NCBI GenBank assembly: GCA_017621905.1
Contig: JAGASC010000272.1
Location: 1 to 31,411 of the forward strand
Source of the DNA: Roseburia sp.
Lineage (GTDB): Bacteria > Bacillota > Clostridia > Lachnospirales > Lachnospiraceae
DNA length: 31,411 nucleotides
Direction of reading: 5' to 3'
A program made the position numbers and the translations under genes. The notes below the pieces were generated by a model that made no database searches, was not told the DNA's origin, and was given only the letters and a program-made list of their open reading frames with translations. This document shows, piece after piece, positions 14,352-22,298 of the stretch (within the stretch, counting starts at the first letter, position 1; every line of letters begins with the position of its first letter).

Positions 14352-15254
14352 ATGAATAAGAAGAGAAAACGACATAAATTGAGAAAGGACAGCAGAAGCT
14401 GCTATGTTGTTATGGCATTACTCAGTATCTTATGCATTCTGCCGCTGGTGCTGGTGTTGTCCACATCATTGACAGATGAGGTGTACATAAAGCAGCATGG
14501 TTATGCATTGTTCCCGGTAGAACCAAGTCTCTCGACCTATGCGTTCCTGCTGAACAACAAAGGAAGGATGTTGATAAAAGCTTTTGGTTTGACACTGCTT
14601 GTAACAATCATCGGGACGCTGTACTCCGTGACAATTACTACCTGTTATGCATATGCTGTAACACAGGATAAATCCGTATTTCGGTTTGCAAGACCGCTGT
14701 CCTTTTTTGCTTGGTTCACGACCATATTTTCGGGGGGCGTTCTTCCCTGGTACATACTGTGTACCCAGTATTATGGCTTGAAAAACAATATATTTGCCTT
14801 GTTTGTACCCTATGGTATGACAGTTATGCATATGTTTATTTTGAGAGGAAATTTCAGAGAGGTTCCGGCGGAACTGATTGAGGCTGCGAAATTGGATGGC
14901 GCTTCACACGCCCAGATTTTTACCAAGGTGTCCATTCCTCTGGCACGGGCGGGTATTACTACCATTTCACTTTTTAGTGTGTTGAGATATTGGAACGACT
15001 TCTATCTGCCAAAGTGGCTGATTACGGACAGCGATTACACTACCATGCAGAAATTATTGTATGATATGCTGACATCGACGATGGAGCTTTTGAAGGATGC
15101 ATCCTTGATGAGTTCTATTTCTGCAGAGGCCATTCCGACGGAGACCGCAAAAATGGCGGTTGCCGTTATGGTAATTGTTCCAGTCGTGTTAATGTATCCG
15201 TTTGGTCTGAAGTACTTTGTAAAAGGTATCAATCTTGGCGGTGTGAAAGGGTAG
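14352..15254 (+). CDS. ABC sugar transporter permease, LplC/YtcP type
   Basis: This 300-residue second permease of the importer has about six transmembrane segments and the EAA loop IEAAKLDGASHAQIFTKVSIPLA. The N-terminus is strongly basic (MNKKRKRHKLRK), giving the usual inside orientation. It starts 14 bases after the first permease with AAAGGAGAG as ribosome site. CarB-type permeases of this family pair with LplB-type permeases to move oligosaccharides into the cytoplasm. The C-terminus ends in YFVKGINLGGVKG, the standard ending of the family. Confidence 0.93.
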   Translation: MNKKRKRHKLRKDSRSCYVVMALLSILCILPLVLVLSTSLTDEVYIKQHGYALFPVEPSLSTYAFLLNNKGRMLIKAFGLTLLVTIIGTLYSVTITTCYAYAVTQDKSVFRFARPLSFFAWFTTIFSGGVLPWYILCTQYYGLKNNIFALFVPYGMTVMHMFILRGNFREVPAELIEAAKLDGASHAQIFTKVSIPLARAGITTISLFSVLRYWNDFYLPKWLITDSDYTTMQKLLYDMLTSTMELLKDASLMSSISAEAIPTETAKMAVAVMVIVPVVLMYPFGLKYFVKGINLGGVKG

Positions 15255-15271
15255 TAAAAATATGATTTTTA

Positions 15272-15293
15272 ATTATTCTGTTCCCGGAATAAT
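15272..15293 (+). promoter_or_regulatory. Small hairpin between permease and binding-protein genes
   Basis: ATTATTC (15272-15278) and GAATAAT (15287-15293) form a 7-bp stem with an 8-base loop in the 122-base gap ahead of the binding-protein gene. Stems at this position in importer operons can protect the binding-protein message and raise its level. Here it is weak and AT-rich, so the role is tentative. Confidence 0.3.
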
Positions 15294-15376
15294 ATAAAAA
15301 TAACAGTAGTTATTCAGAGTAGATTGATTCTGGATAATTACAAAACAAATGAAAATATTTTTAAGGAGGATCAATT

Positions 15377-16927
15377 ATGGGAAGAAAATTATTAGCAGTA
15401 CTGTTGTCTGTAACACTGGCATGTGGAATGCTGGCAGGATGTGGAGAAAAGGACGACAAAAAGAGTAGTTCTAACTCTGAAACGGTAAAGAATACCGAAA
15501 CCCAAAAGGAAAACAATGAAAAAGAAGATGAAGAGCCTGCTTCTATACGCCTGGTATTCTTTGGGTCAGCGGGAGATCGTAATACCAGCTTTTGGGAGAA
15601 CGAATTCCATGACAGGGTTTTAGAAGAGTTGAACATTGATGTGACCGTGGATTATCTCCCATGGGGGTCTGAGGATCAGGTGGGAACCATGATAGCATCC
15701 GGAGAAAAGTTTGCATTCTATACAGCTTCGACACGTGAGCAATTTGGATCTTGGGGTTCAAACGGATATTTTGCAACGATAGATGAAGCATTGTTTGAGG
15801 AATACGCACCGTCTTATCTGGAAGCACGTATGGATCTTGGACTGGAGTGTGCAAAATATAAAGATGATATCGTTATGATTCCGGTTGGTGCGATTGCTTA
15901 CAGTGGAGCACAGGACAATATCAGTGTACGTAATGACATTTTGAATGAAGTAGGCTGGGACGTATCTGACATCAAGACCTATGATGATTATGTGGCAGCA
16001 TTAAAGGCAGCAAAAGAGAAATATCCGGATATGGAGGTCTATAGAGGACTGAATCATATGGCAAAAGCTCTGAATAGTGTGATTGCTCCGGATGGTGCAG
16101 TTTTCCAGAATAATGTAATGTCTCCGATCTGCGTGGTTGATTTGGGCGACCCGGACAGTGATGAGGTCATCAGCTGGCTGGAATCTGATTATTTTGCGAA
16201 TCTGACCAAAATCATGGAAGATTGGTACGAGATGGGATTTACGGATCCGGATGTTATCGTCGATTATACAATTTATGAGAATGCCTGGACAAGTGGAAAT
16301 TGTATTGCATCATGTGGTGCGATTAGTAATATATATGATCATCAGATAAGTACAGCTGAGATGGAGACAGATGTTCAGTACTTAAGCCTGAACGATAGAC
16401 CGACAGTTATGCTGAAAGATTATGACTGGGCATGGGGAATTTCTGCAGCGGAGCAGGACAATGTAGTGAGCTATTTGAAATTCTTCAACTGGATGTATGA
16501 GAGCAAGGAAAATTATATGTTCTGTCTGTACGGTGTGGAAGGAACAGATTATACAATTTCCGAGGATGGAGTTATGGAAAAACTTACCAAAGACTCTTTC
16601 TTCCCGAGTTGGATGCACAAAACATTTTACTATGAGCCGCTCTCTGATGTAGAGTATGATGCAGCCGAGATTGCTGAATACATGGCAGTAGATACTACCG
16701 CAATCGTTAGTAAAGATGCAGGTTTCACCTTTGATCCTTCGGCTGTGGAGGTGGAAGAGGCAGCGCTGAATGCCATCATTACAGAGAAGGTGGATCCTAT
16801 TGCATACGGATTTGGTGATTATGAGAAAGATTTCCCGGCAGTACTGGAAGAATTGAAGGCAGCAGGCCTGGACAAGTATGTAGAAGAGTATCAGAGACAG
16901 TTCTCAGAATTTATGGCAAATAAATAA
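15377..16927 (+). CDS. Sugar ABC transporter substrate-binding lipoprotein, LplA type
   Basis: This 516-residue exported lipoprotein starts with a signal peptide ending in the lipobox LAGC, with lipidated Cys22. A short Ser/Asn/Lys/Glu-rich linker precedes a large type 1 extracellular binding domain. Residues 449-463 carry the conserved GFTFDPSAVEVEEAA segment, and the tail AAGLDKYVEEYQRQFSEFM is the usual ending of LplA-like proteins. It captures an oligosaccharide outside the membrane and feeds the two permeases; it may also be what the YesM-type kinase senses. AAGGAGGATCAATT is a very strong ribosome site, consistent with the need for excess binding protein. A diverged shred of a homologous gene lies at 22241-22283. 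Confidence 0.94.
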   Translation: MGRKLLAVLLSVTLACGMLAGCGEKDDKKSSSNSETVKNTETQKENNEKEDEEPASIRLVFFGSAGDRNTSFWENEFHDRVLEELNIDVTVDYLPWGSEDQVGTMIASGEKFAFYTASTREQFGSWGSNGYFATIDEALFEEYAPSYLEARMDLGLECAKYKDDIVMIPVGAIAYSGAQDNISVRNDILNEVGWDVSDIKTYDDYVAALKAAKEKYPDMEVYRGLNHMAKALNSVIAPDGAVFQNNVMSPICVVDLGDPDSDEVISWLESDYFANLTKIMEDWYEMGFTDPDVIVDYTIYENAWTSGNCIASCGAISNIYDHQISTAEMETDVQYLSLNDRPTVMLKDYDWAWGISAAEQDNVVSYLKFFNWMYESKENYMFCLYGVEGTDYTISEDGVMEKLTKDSFFPSWMHKTFYYEPLSDVEYDAAEIAEYMAVDTTAIVSKDAGFTFDPSAVEVEEAALNAIITEKVDPIAYGFGDYEKDFPAVLEELKAAGLDKYVEEYQRQFSEFMANK

Positions 16928-16936
16928 AGACATTAT

Positions 16937-16960
16937 TGCCCTATGGATATCCATGGGGCA
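16937..16960 (+). terminator. Hairpin after the binding-protein gene (partial terminator or processing site)
   Basis: TGCCCTATGGA and TCCATGGGGCA (16937-16960) form a near-perfect stem with one G-T pair and a tight loop, 9 bases after the stop. There is no T run (GTATAATATT follows), so it may reduce rather than stop transcription into the sulfatase gene. Confidence 0.45.
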
Positions 16961-17013
16961 GTATAATATTAAGTGAATGAAAGCTGCAAGGCAACTTTTG
17001 ATTAATGCTTTGA

Positions 17014-17036
17014 TAGGGGGAAATTACACCCCTATT
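17014..17036 (+). promoter_or_regulatory. Second hairpin ahead of the sulfatase gene
   Basis: ATAGGGG (17014-17020) and CCCCTAT (17030-17036) form a 7-bp stem with a 9-base loop followed by TATTTAT. It lies in the 156-base gap between the binding-protein and sulfatase genes and may be an attenuator. No promoter of good quality was found in the gap. Confidence 0.3.
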
Positions 17037-17083
17037 ATTTATAATTACGTGGACGTAAGATTTTGAGGCAAAGGAAAAATGGT

Positions 17084-18655
17084 ATGAATATAACAAATCA
17101 AAGAAGAAATATAGTGTATATTATTTGTGATCAGTTACGCAGAGATTATCTGTCTGCCTATGGTGCAGATTTCATTCCCACCCCGAATATTGACAGCTTA
17201 TGTGCGAATGGCATGACATTTGACAACGCGATTACAGCAGCACCTGTTTGCGGACCGGCGCGCGCTTGCATTGTTACCGGGCAGCACGTATCAACCCATG
17301 GGGCATGGACAAATCAAATCCCATGTAAAGAGGGAACAGTATATTTGCCGGAGCGACTAAATGCCAGTCATTATATGACAGCCGCCGTTGGCTGTTTTGA
17401 CCATGCTCCTTTTGGCAATACGCTCGGGTATCGTTATTTGCGCCGTTTTGATGAGGACCGAGAAGGCTGTGAATATTTAAAAGAACTGAAAGCGCGCCAT
17501 CCGGAAGCTGGCAGTAGCTTCATGGAAGAGGATGGGCATTTTAAATATGGAGAAGATGAGCATTATGACTCTTGGAGCTGCGATCGTGCCGTCGAGTTTC
17601 TCGAAAGCTATACCAGAACCGGGCAGGCGCCAAATGGCTCTCGCCCGGATGAGGACGGTGCGCCATTCTTTCTGTATTGTGGATTTCTAATGCCGCATAT
17701 GCCTTATTTACCACCGAAAGAGTTGTCTGGTTCTGTGGATCCGGCCAAAGTTCCGGAACCCTGGATACTGGAGCGTGACGACATACCTTCCGTAGAACGG
17801 TACCGACGTGCCTACCTGAATCCATCAGAAGCATTAGAAGATCCCCGCTCAGTTTTTCCGGCGCGAATGAAAAAGCGTCTTGCCTACTGTGAAATGATTG
17901 CAGCGGTAGATCGTCTGGTAGGGCGGATTGTAAAAACACTGAAAAATTTGGGAATTTATGAAAATACAACAATCATTTTTTCGGCGGATCATGGGACCAT
18001 GGAGCATGATTACAATATGTCGACCAAAGGACCTTGGCCATATAGTCCGTCACTCTTTATTCCAATGATTATATCCAATCATCCGGAATTGACACCGGGT
18101 TGCAGAAGTGATCTTTTGTGTGGAAATCTGGATATTGGAGCGACGGTTTTGGATATTGCCGGTGACGATAAAGCGTTTGGATTATCTCGCTCCATGGTTG
18201 GAATGGCAAGCGGAAGAGTAAGGGAACGTGCTGTTAATTTAAGTGAATCCTGTGACAGCTGTAAATATCTGGTGGATAAACGTTATACCTTTACATATTA
18301 TCCGTTTACCGGTGAATATTCCCTGTTTGATCGGCGTGATGATCCATGTTTTACGACTAATTTGGCTCCGTTACCGGAATACAGAAACATGGTGCAGCAT
18401 TTCCTGATGAAAGTCATTGACTATATGGTCCTTGTGAAAGGAGTACATATGGAAGCGCATGATGTTACTCCGGAAGTCAGGGCAGGTATTGAAGAGATGG
18501 ATCCTAATTTTTTGGACGATTTCGATATTTACTATCCGCTGGGAAGTATGGAAGAAGTCAATCGTGTGCGCAGGGCCGGATTGGATGCGGATTATAATGA
18601 ATTTTGTAGGGGACGTGAGCTAAAGGCCTACTACGGGAGTCTTTTTTTGGAATAG
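17084..18655 (+). CDS. Sulfatase, Cys-type (formylglycine-dependent)
   Basis: This 523-residue type I sulfatase begins NIVYIICDQLRRDYLSAYG, with metal-binding Asp16 and Gln17. PVCGPAR holds the C-x-P-x-R signature with Cys56, which must be oxidised to formylglycine. ADHGTMEHDYNMSTKGPWP gives the later metal and sulfate ligands. There is no signal peptide, so it should act in the cytoplasm on an imported sulfated oligosaccharide or sugar. The start is placed at ATG 17084, which has AAAGG upstream; a TTG start 21 bases earlier is less likely. The gene follows the importer genes and precedes a rhamnosidase, and an anaerobic sulfatase-maturating enzyme is encoded nearby. The exact sulfate ester is unknown. 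Confidence 0.93.
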   Translation: MNITNQRRNIVYIICDQLRRDYLSAYGADFIPTPNIDSLCANGMTFDNAITAAPVCGPARACIVTGQHVSTHGAWTNQIPCKEGTVYLPERLNASHYMTAAVGCFDHAPFGNTLGYRYLRRFDEDREGCEYLKELKARHPEAGSSFMEEDGHFKYGEDEHYDSWSCDRAVEFLESYTRTGQAPNGSRPDEDGAPFFLYCGFLMPHMPYLPPKELSGSVDPAKVPEPWILERDDIPSVERYRRAYLNPSEALEDPRSVFPARMKKRLAYCEMIAAVDRLVGRIVKTLKNLGIYENTTIIFSADHGTMEHDYNMSTKGPWPYSPSLFIPMIISNHPELTPGCRSDLLCGNLDIGATVLDIAGDDKAFGLSRSMVGMASGRVRERAVNLSESCDSCKYLVDKRYTFTYYPFTGEYSLFDRRDDPCFTTNLAPLPEYRNMVQHFLMKVIDYMVLVKGVHMEAHDVTPEVRAGIEEMDPNFLDDFDIYYPLGSMEEVNRVRRAGLDADYNEFCRGRELKAYYGSLFLE

Positions 18656-18669
18656 ATGAGATGTGCCGT

Positions 18670-18696
18670 GATGTCGGAACTGTAATTTTCGACATC
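18670..18696 (+). promoter_or_regulatory. Small inverted repeat between sulfatase and rhamnosidase genes
   Basis: GATGTCG (18670-18676) and CGACATC (18690-18696) form a 7-bp stem with a 13-base loop, upstream of the TAGGAGAA ribosome site of the next gene. No T run follows. Minor intercistronic structure. Confidence 0.25.
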
Positions 18697-18725
18697 CCAG
18701 CTTATTTATGTAGGAGAAAATATAG

Positions 18726-20777
18726 ATGAAGCAGTCAATTTTTGAAAACGCGGAATGGATTTTTGCAGATTGTAAAGGGGCAGATATTTGCAACAGATAC
18801 TTTGAATATCAGACAGAGTTTGAGGCGAACCCAGCTATTCCTACAATGTTATATATCAGTGCACATTCTCAGTATGTAGTATATATAAACGGATGCTTTG
18901 TGGGCTGTGGGCAGTATGACGACTATGAGGATTATCAGGTCTATGATACCATAGATATCACTGCGTATATAAAAAAACAGAACAATAATTTGTATATTGG
19001 TCATTATGTATGTGGGAGTGATTTCAGTACTCGCCAGAAACAGAAACCGGGTATTATTTTTGCTGTCTGGAATGAAGACCAGAATCTCTTATCCAGTAAC
19101 TGCAAGTGTTTTTCGCGTGAAAACAGACATTTTGAGAAGACGGAGGTACGTATTACAAGACAGCTTGGGTACACGTTTGAGTATGATGCCACAGCTGCGG
19201 AAGAGGACTTTTCTTATAGTGTTCTGGCCGGAAAGGAGAAGAAGCTTTTTGCACGTCCAGTTAAAAAATTGGAAGTGGATCCTTTCCGTGCTGCCGAGTT
19301 AAAGGCCCAGGGGATATTTCTTGAAAATGACGCATCACTTTCCAAAGCTATGCGTATGCAGACGGCTTACCTTTCTGCATGCAGGCGAGAGGATTATTTT
19401 GAAGGCAAAGGGGCGGCTGTTTCCTGGATGGTTCCGGGGGAAACACGTGCAGATGGTATTTATCTGGTACTTGATTTAGGAAAGGAAAGCGCCGGGTTGC
19501 TGGAGTTTTTCTTAGAGGTTTCTGAAGAAACGGAGGTTTTGATTGGTTTTGGAGAGCATCTTGATGATCTGCGCGTGCGCAGTGCGGTGGGTGGACGAAA
19601 TTTTTGCTTTCGTTACTTTGCAAAAAAAGGACAAAATGAATTTTTCTATCCTTTTCAGAGGATTGGTCTGCGGTATTTACAGTTCCATATTTATACCAGG
19701 ACAGGTACAATATCTGCTGGCATAAGAGAACAGTGTTATCCGGTAACGAGATATCCATTACAGCTGACAGATAAACTGCACCAGCGTATTTATGAGGTGG
19801 GCTGTAATACATTGGAGCTGTGTATGCATGAACATTATGAAGATTGCCCATGGCGGGAACAGGCTTTGTATGCAATGGATAGTCGTGTACAGATTCTTTG
19901 CGGTTACTATGCTTTTCATGAGTATGAATTTCCAAAGGCTAACCTTCTTTTGATGTTGCGCACGATGCGGCCGGATGGGCTTTTGGAACTTTGTCCGCCG
20001 GGAAAAGTATGGACAGATATTCCATCCTTTAGCGCAGTGTTTGTACGGGAGGTATTGGAGTATGTAGAATATTCCAAAGACATAGATTTTGTGGAACAGA
20101 TTTTCCCGGAATTGAACAAGCTGGTCGATGGCTTTGCACAAAGAATGCAAAAAAATCATCTGGTGCCATTGTATGATGGAAGTGAGTATTGGAATTTTTA
20201 TGAGTGGAGAGAAGGAATTGACGGCAGCGGGAAGTTCGAGCCGGGAACGGTTGATTGCCTCTTAAATGCTTTTATGTCAGATGCTTTTCGGTGTTTTGCC
20301 CAAATTTGTGAAATGGCTGGTCAGCCGGAATTGGCAGAGCGATATTTTGGCTTACATAGAAACTTGAATCAGGCAATGCATCAGATGTTTTTTGACGAAA
20401 AACTAGGTGCTTATCGTTCAAATTTGACAGATAAGGAACCAAAACATGCACTGACGCAAGGTATGATGTTGTACGTAGGTGCTGTACCGGATGAGTGGAT
20501 GGAAAAGGTTGCGCATGCGATTATAGATGGAGAACTGGTTCCATGTTCGCTCAGTATGTCTATTTATGTATATGAGGCACTTTTGAAATGTTCAGAAAAA
20601 TACCAAGGATATGTGCTTGATGAAATAGAACGTATCTGGGGTAAGATGCTTTCGGCTGGGGCAGATACGTTTTGGGAAACAGATTTGGGAGCAGATGATT
20701 TTAAGAAAGCAGGAAGTTTATGCCACGGCTGGTCTGCTGTTCCGGTGTATTTGTTTGGAAAGTATTTTCAACATTAA
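18726..20777 (+). CDS. Alpha-L-rhamnosidase, GH78 family
   Basis: This 683-residue protein combines N-terminal beta domains with an (alpha/alpha)6 barrel. The catalytic region HEHYEDCPWREQALYAMD places Asp373, Glu378 and Asp385 with the same 5 and 7 residue spacing known for the catalytic acids of Bacillus GH78 RhaB; Glu378 would be the general acid. Glu651 in TFWE near the end and the closing SLCHGWSAVPVYLF are also family landmarks. It removes terminal alpha-L-rhamnose by inversion. There is no signal peptide, so it acts inside the cell on imported material. It is the last gene of the importer/sulfatase operon, with TAGGAGAA as ribosome site. It is shorter than many GH78 enzymes, so some N-terminal modules are missing. 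Confidence 0.85.
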   Translation: MKQSIFENAEWIFADCKGADICNRYFEYQTEFEANPAIPTMLYISAHSQYVVYINGCFVGCGQYDDYEDYQVYDTIDITAYIKKQNNNLYIGHYVCGSDFSTRQKQKPGIIFAVWNEDQNLLSSNCKCFSRENRHFEKTEVRITRQLGYTFEYDATAAEEDFSYSVLAGKEKKLFARPVKKLEVDPFRAAELKAQGIFLENDASLSKAMRMQTAYLSACRREDYFEGKGAAVSWMVPGETRADGIYLVLDLGKESAGLLEFFLEVSEETEVLIGFGEHLDDLRVRSAVGGRNFCFRYFAKKGQNEFFYPFQRIGLRYLQFHIYTRTGTISAGIREQCYPVTRYPLQLTDKLHQRIYEVGCNTLELCMHEHYEDCPWREQALYAMDSRVQILCGYYAFHEYEFPKANLLLMLRTMRPDGLLELCPPGKVWTDIPSFSAVFVREVLEYVEYSKDIDFVEQIFPELNKLVDGFAQRMQKNHLVPLYDGSEYWNFYEWREGIDGSGKFEPGTVDCLLNAFMSDAFRCFAQICEMAGQPELAERYFGLHRNLNQAMHQMFFDEKLGAYRSNLTDKEPKHALTQGMMLYVGAVPDEWMEKVAHAIIDGELVPCSLSMSIYVYEALLKCSEKYQGYVLDEIERIWGKMLSAGADTFWETDLGADDFKKAGSLCHGWSAVPVYLFGKYFQH

Positions 20778-20844
20778 GCAAACGAGGTGGCAAAGATCGT
20801 CTCATGGTTGCGGCAAATAAGTGGCTGGTCGGACATAAAATAGT

Positions 20845-20892
20845 AAGGTGTTGATGGAGAAAAAGGAAATTTTTCCGTTCAACACCTTTTTT
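20845..20892 (+). terminator. Rho-independent terminator after the rhamnosidase gene
   Basis: AAGGTGTTGA (20845-20854) pairs with TCAACACCTT (20879-20888). Inner A/T and GG/CC pairs extend the stem, and a run of six T ends at 20892. An alternative stem (CCGTTCAA 20875-20882 with TTGAACGG 20891-20898) shares bases with the 3' arm and excludes the first. It lies between convergent genes. Confidence 0.8.
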
Positions 20893-20908
20893 GAACGGAA
20901 GAAAGATA

Positions 20909-22039
20909 TTAGGGGAATGCCCGGTGTTTTTTTAGCATATCGGCAATCTCCTGCATGTTACCTAGGTTTCTATCGAAAAACATCCGATAGCCCTTGCAAA
21001 AATAATTATCGTAACATCCGGTTTCTATATTGAAATCCCGGTTTCTTTGGCAGCCACCTCTGCAGATGTTATGATACGAACATGCCTTGCATGCTTCACT
21101 CAATTTGTGTGAATTCTGTAGAAAGCCACTCTCGTTTCTTCTTTTATTGATGTTTTCTATCTGATCTTCGTTAAAATTTCCCAGCCGATATTGATCTAAC
21201 ATATAAAAGTCACAAGGATATACACTGCCATCTGCCTCCACCACATTTTGGATGCCACAGATTCCCCGCTGGTCACAGGACTCCGGCATATACCCCAAGA
21301 GCACAGCGATATAGTTTTCAAACTGACGAATAAATGGTTGCTTTCCATGCGTCCAATCCTTATGCCACAGTTCGAATAATTCTATTAGAAAGTTGCCATA
21401 CATCTCTGGCGTCAGCGCATACTTATTTTTTCCATGTGGTTCACCTAGCGGATCCAGACAAGCGATATATTGCTGATAATGCCAGCCTTGTTTTTTATAA
21501 AATGCATAGATTTCTTCGATATGGTCTGCTACATTTTGATTTACTACGGTAAGAATATTGTAGTTGACCCCGTATGTATCAAATAATTTTGTTGTTTGGA
21601 ATATCCGATCAAAGGTGGGGCTTCCCACTTTGCTATGCCGATAGGTATCATGGATTTCCTTTGTTCCGTCCACGGAAATACCTATCAGGAATGCATTCTT
21701 CTTGAAAAAACGGCACCAGTCCTCATTGATTGCATATCCGTTTGTCTGCAGTGCATTCTGTACCTGAATCCCATTTCGATTATATTTTCTTTCGTACTCA
21801 ATGACTTTTTCAAAGAAATCCAGTCCTCGCAGTGTGGGTTCTCCACCTTGAAAGACGTAGCTGATACATCCTTCTGCCTTTAAAATTGTCTTTCGAATGA
21901 CGTTCTTTAAGGTCTCCTCCGACATGAATCCGTAATCTCCATGCTCCCTTTTTTGCATTTCGTCACAGTAAAAGCAGTAATCGCAGGACATGTTGCATAT
22001 CCCGGAGGAAGGTTTTATCAATACACTAATCGGTAACAT
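20909..22039 (-). CDS. Anaerobic sulfatase-maturating enzyme (radical SAM, SPASM)
   Basis: This 376-residue radical SAM protein has C-x3-C-x2-C at Cys15, Cys19 and Cys22 (CNMSCDYC) for the SAM-binding [4Fe-4S] cluster, and FQGGEPTLRGLDFF. The C-terminal SPASM cysteines lie in CDQRGICG, YPCDFYMLD, CKACSYHNICRGGCQRNRD and YFCKGY. The opening LPISVLIKPSSG closely resembles Clostridium anSME as I remember it. It converts the sulfatase active-site cysteine (Cys56 of the neighbour) to formylglycine without oxygen. The start is placed at 22039 (GGGAG 7 bases upstream), because an ATG at 22078 would overlap the predicted -10 box. Its leader contains the ribosome site and start codon of a lost gene. 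Confidence 0.94.
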   Translation of the reverse strand: MLPISVLIKPSSGICNMSCDYCFYCDEMQKREHGDYGFMSEETLKNVIRKTILKAEGCISYVFQGGEPTLRGLDFFEKVIEYERKYNRNGIQVQNALQTNGYAINEDWCRFFKKNAFLIGISVDGTKEIHDTYRHSKVGSPTFDRIFQTTKLFDTYGVNYNILTVVNQNVADHIEEIYAFYKKQGWHYQQYIACLDPLGEPHGKNKYALTPEMYGNFLIELFELWHKDWTHGKQPFIRQFENYIAVLLGYMPESCDQRGICGIQNVVEADGSVYPCDFYMLDQYRLGNFNEDQIENINKRRNESGFLQNSHKLSEACKACSYHNICRGGCQRNRDFNIETGCYDNYFCKGYRMFFDRNLGNMQEIADMLKKHRAFP

Positions 22040-22079
22040 AGTTTGTCTCCCTACATAAATAATTACCTCTATGTTCAAC

Positions 22080-22107
22080 TATATATTAGTTTATAGTTAT
22101 TTTTCAA
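22080..22107 (-). promoter_or_regulatory. Promoter of the sulfatase-maturating enzyme gene
   Basis: Minus-strand -35 TTGAAA (complement at 22102-22107) and -10 TATATA (22080-22085) are 16 bases apart, the same spacing as in copy A. Transcription would begin near 22073, giving a leader of about 35 bases to ATG 22039. Confidence 0.55.
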
Positions 22108-22143
22108 GTGAATTTGACCGGAAACAAGCCGACACAAGAAATG

Positions 22144-22170
22144 TCAGCAGAAAACATTCTTAATTAGCAG
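22144..22170. promoter_or_regulatory. Paired direct repeat, candidate operator (copy B)
   Basis: TCAGCAG (22144-22150) and TTAGCAG (22164-22170) keep the 20-base offset seen in copy A. The second repeat again ends 10 bases before the -35 box. Retention of the pair suggests that the YesN-type regulator could control this region too. Confidence 0.5.
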
Positions 22171-22180
22171 GATAGGATTC

Positions 22181-22209
22181 TTGAATCGTTGATTCTGTTT
22201 TGTTAGAAT
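22181..22209 (+). promoter_or_regulatory. Promoter of the esterase/phosphatase/dehydrogenase/surface-protein cluster
   Basis: TTGAAT (22181-22186) and TAGAAT (22204-22209) are 17 bases apart. The -35 box is identical to copy A, and the -10 has changed but still matches the consensus at five of six positions. It is placed to transcribe the genes from 22299 onward. Confidence 0.55.
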
Positions 22210-22240
22210 TCCCTCAAGTAGAAAATACGGTTTGACTATA

Positions 22241-22283
22241 GGCTTCACATTTGATCCTTCGGCAGTGGAGGTGGAAGAGACAG
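22241..22283 (+). pseudogene. Remnant of an LplA-type binding-protein gene
   Basis: These 43 bases match 16721-16763 inside the intact binding-protein gene at 39 of 43 positions, and the frame is kept (GFTFDPSAVEVEE). Of the four differences, three are silent third-position changes and one changes Ala to Thr. This suggests the piece came from a paralogue that diverged while still coding for protein. Similarity ends on both sides, and GGGGGTGA at its 3' edge (22283-22290) now serves as ribosome site for the esterase gene. Confidence 0.8.
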
Positions 22284-22298
22284 GGGGTGACAGAAAAT

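Larger units (their letters stand above)
22053..22213. repeat. Divergent control region, copy B
   Basis: This is the second copy of the element at 13144-13309. It keeps the minus-strand ribosome site (complement at 22063-22069) and start codon (complement at 22054-22056) that in copy A belong to the kinase-less sensor gene. Here that ATG leads nowhere and sits inside the leader of the radical SAM gene. Both promoters and the TTAGCAG-type pair are conserved. Identity falls off sharply after about 22213. Confidence 0.85.

Noticed and set aside
15387..15395. Further copy of TTAGCAG at the start of the binding-protein gene
   Set aside because: It is single, without a partner at 20 bases or a promoter beside it, and lies in coding sequence.
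20848..21033. Small plus-strand frame of 61 codons overlapping the end of the radical SAM gene
   Set aside because: It begins inside the terminator hairpin and runs antisense to the conserved maturase C-terminus; no coding motif.
22251..22298. N-terminal extension of the SGNH hydrolase from ATG 22251
   Set aside because: These 16 codons read the binding-protein gene remnant in another frame; the GGGGGTGA site supports ATG 22299.
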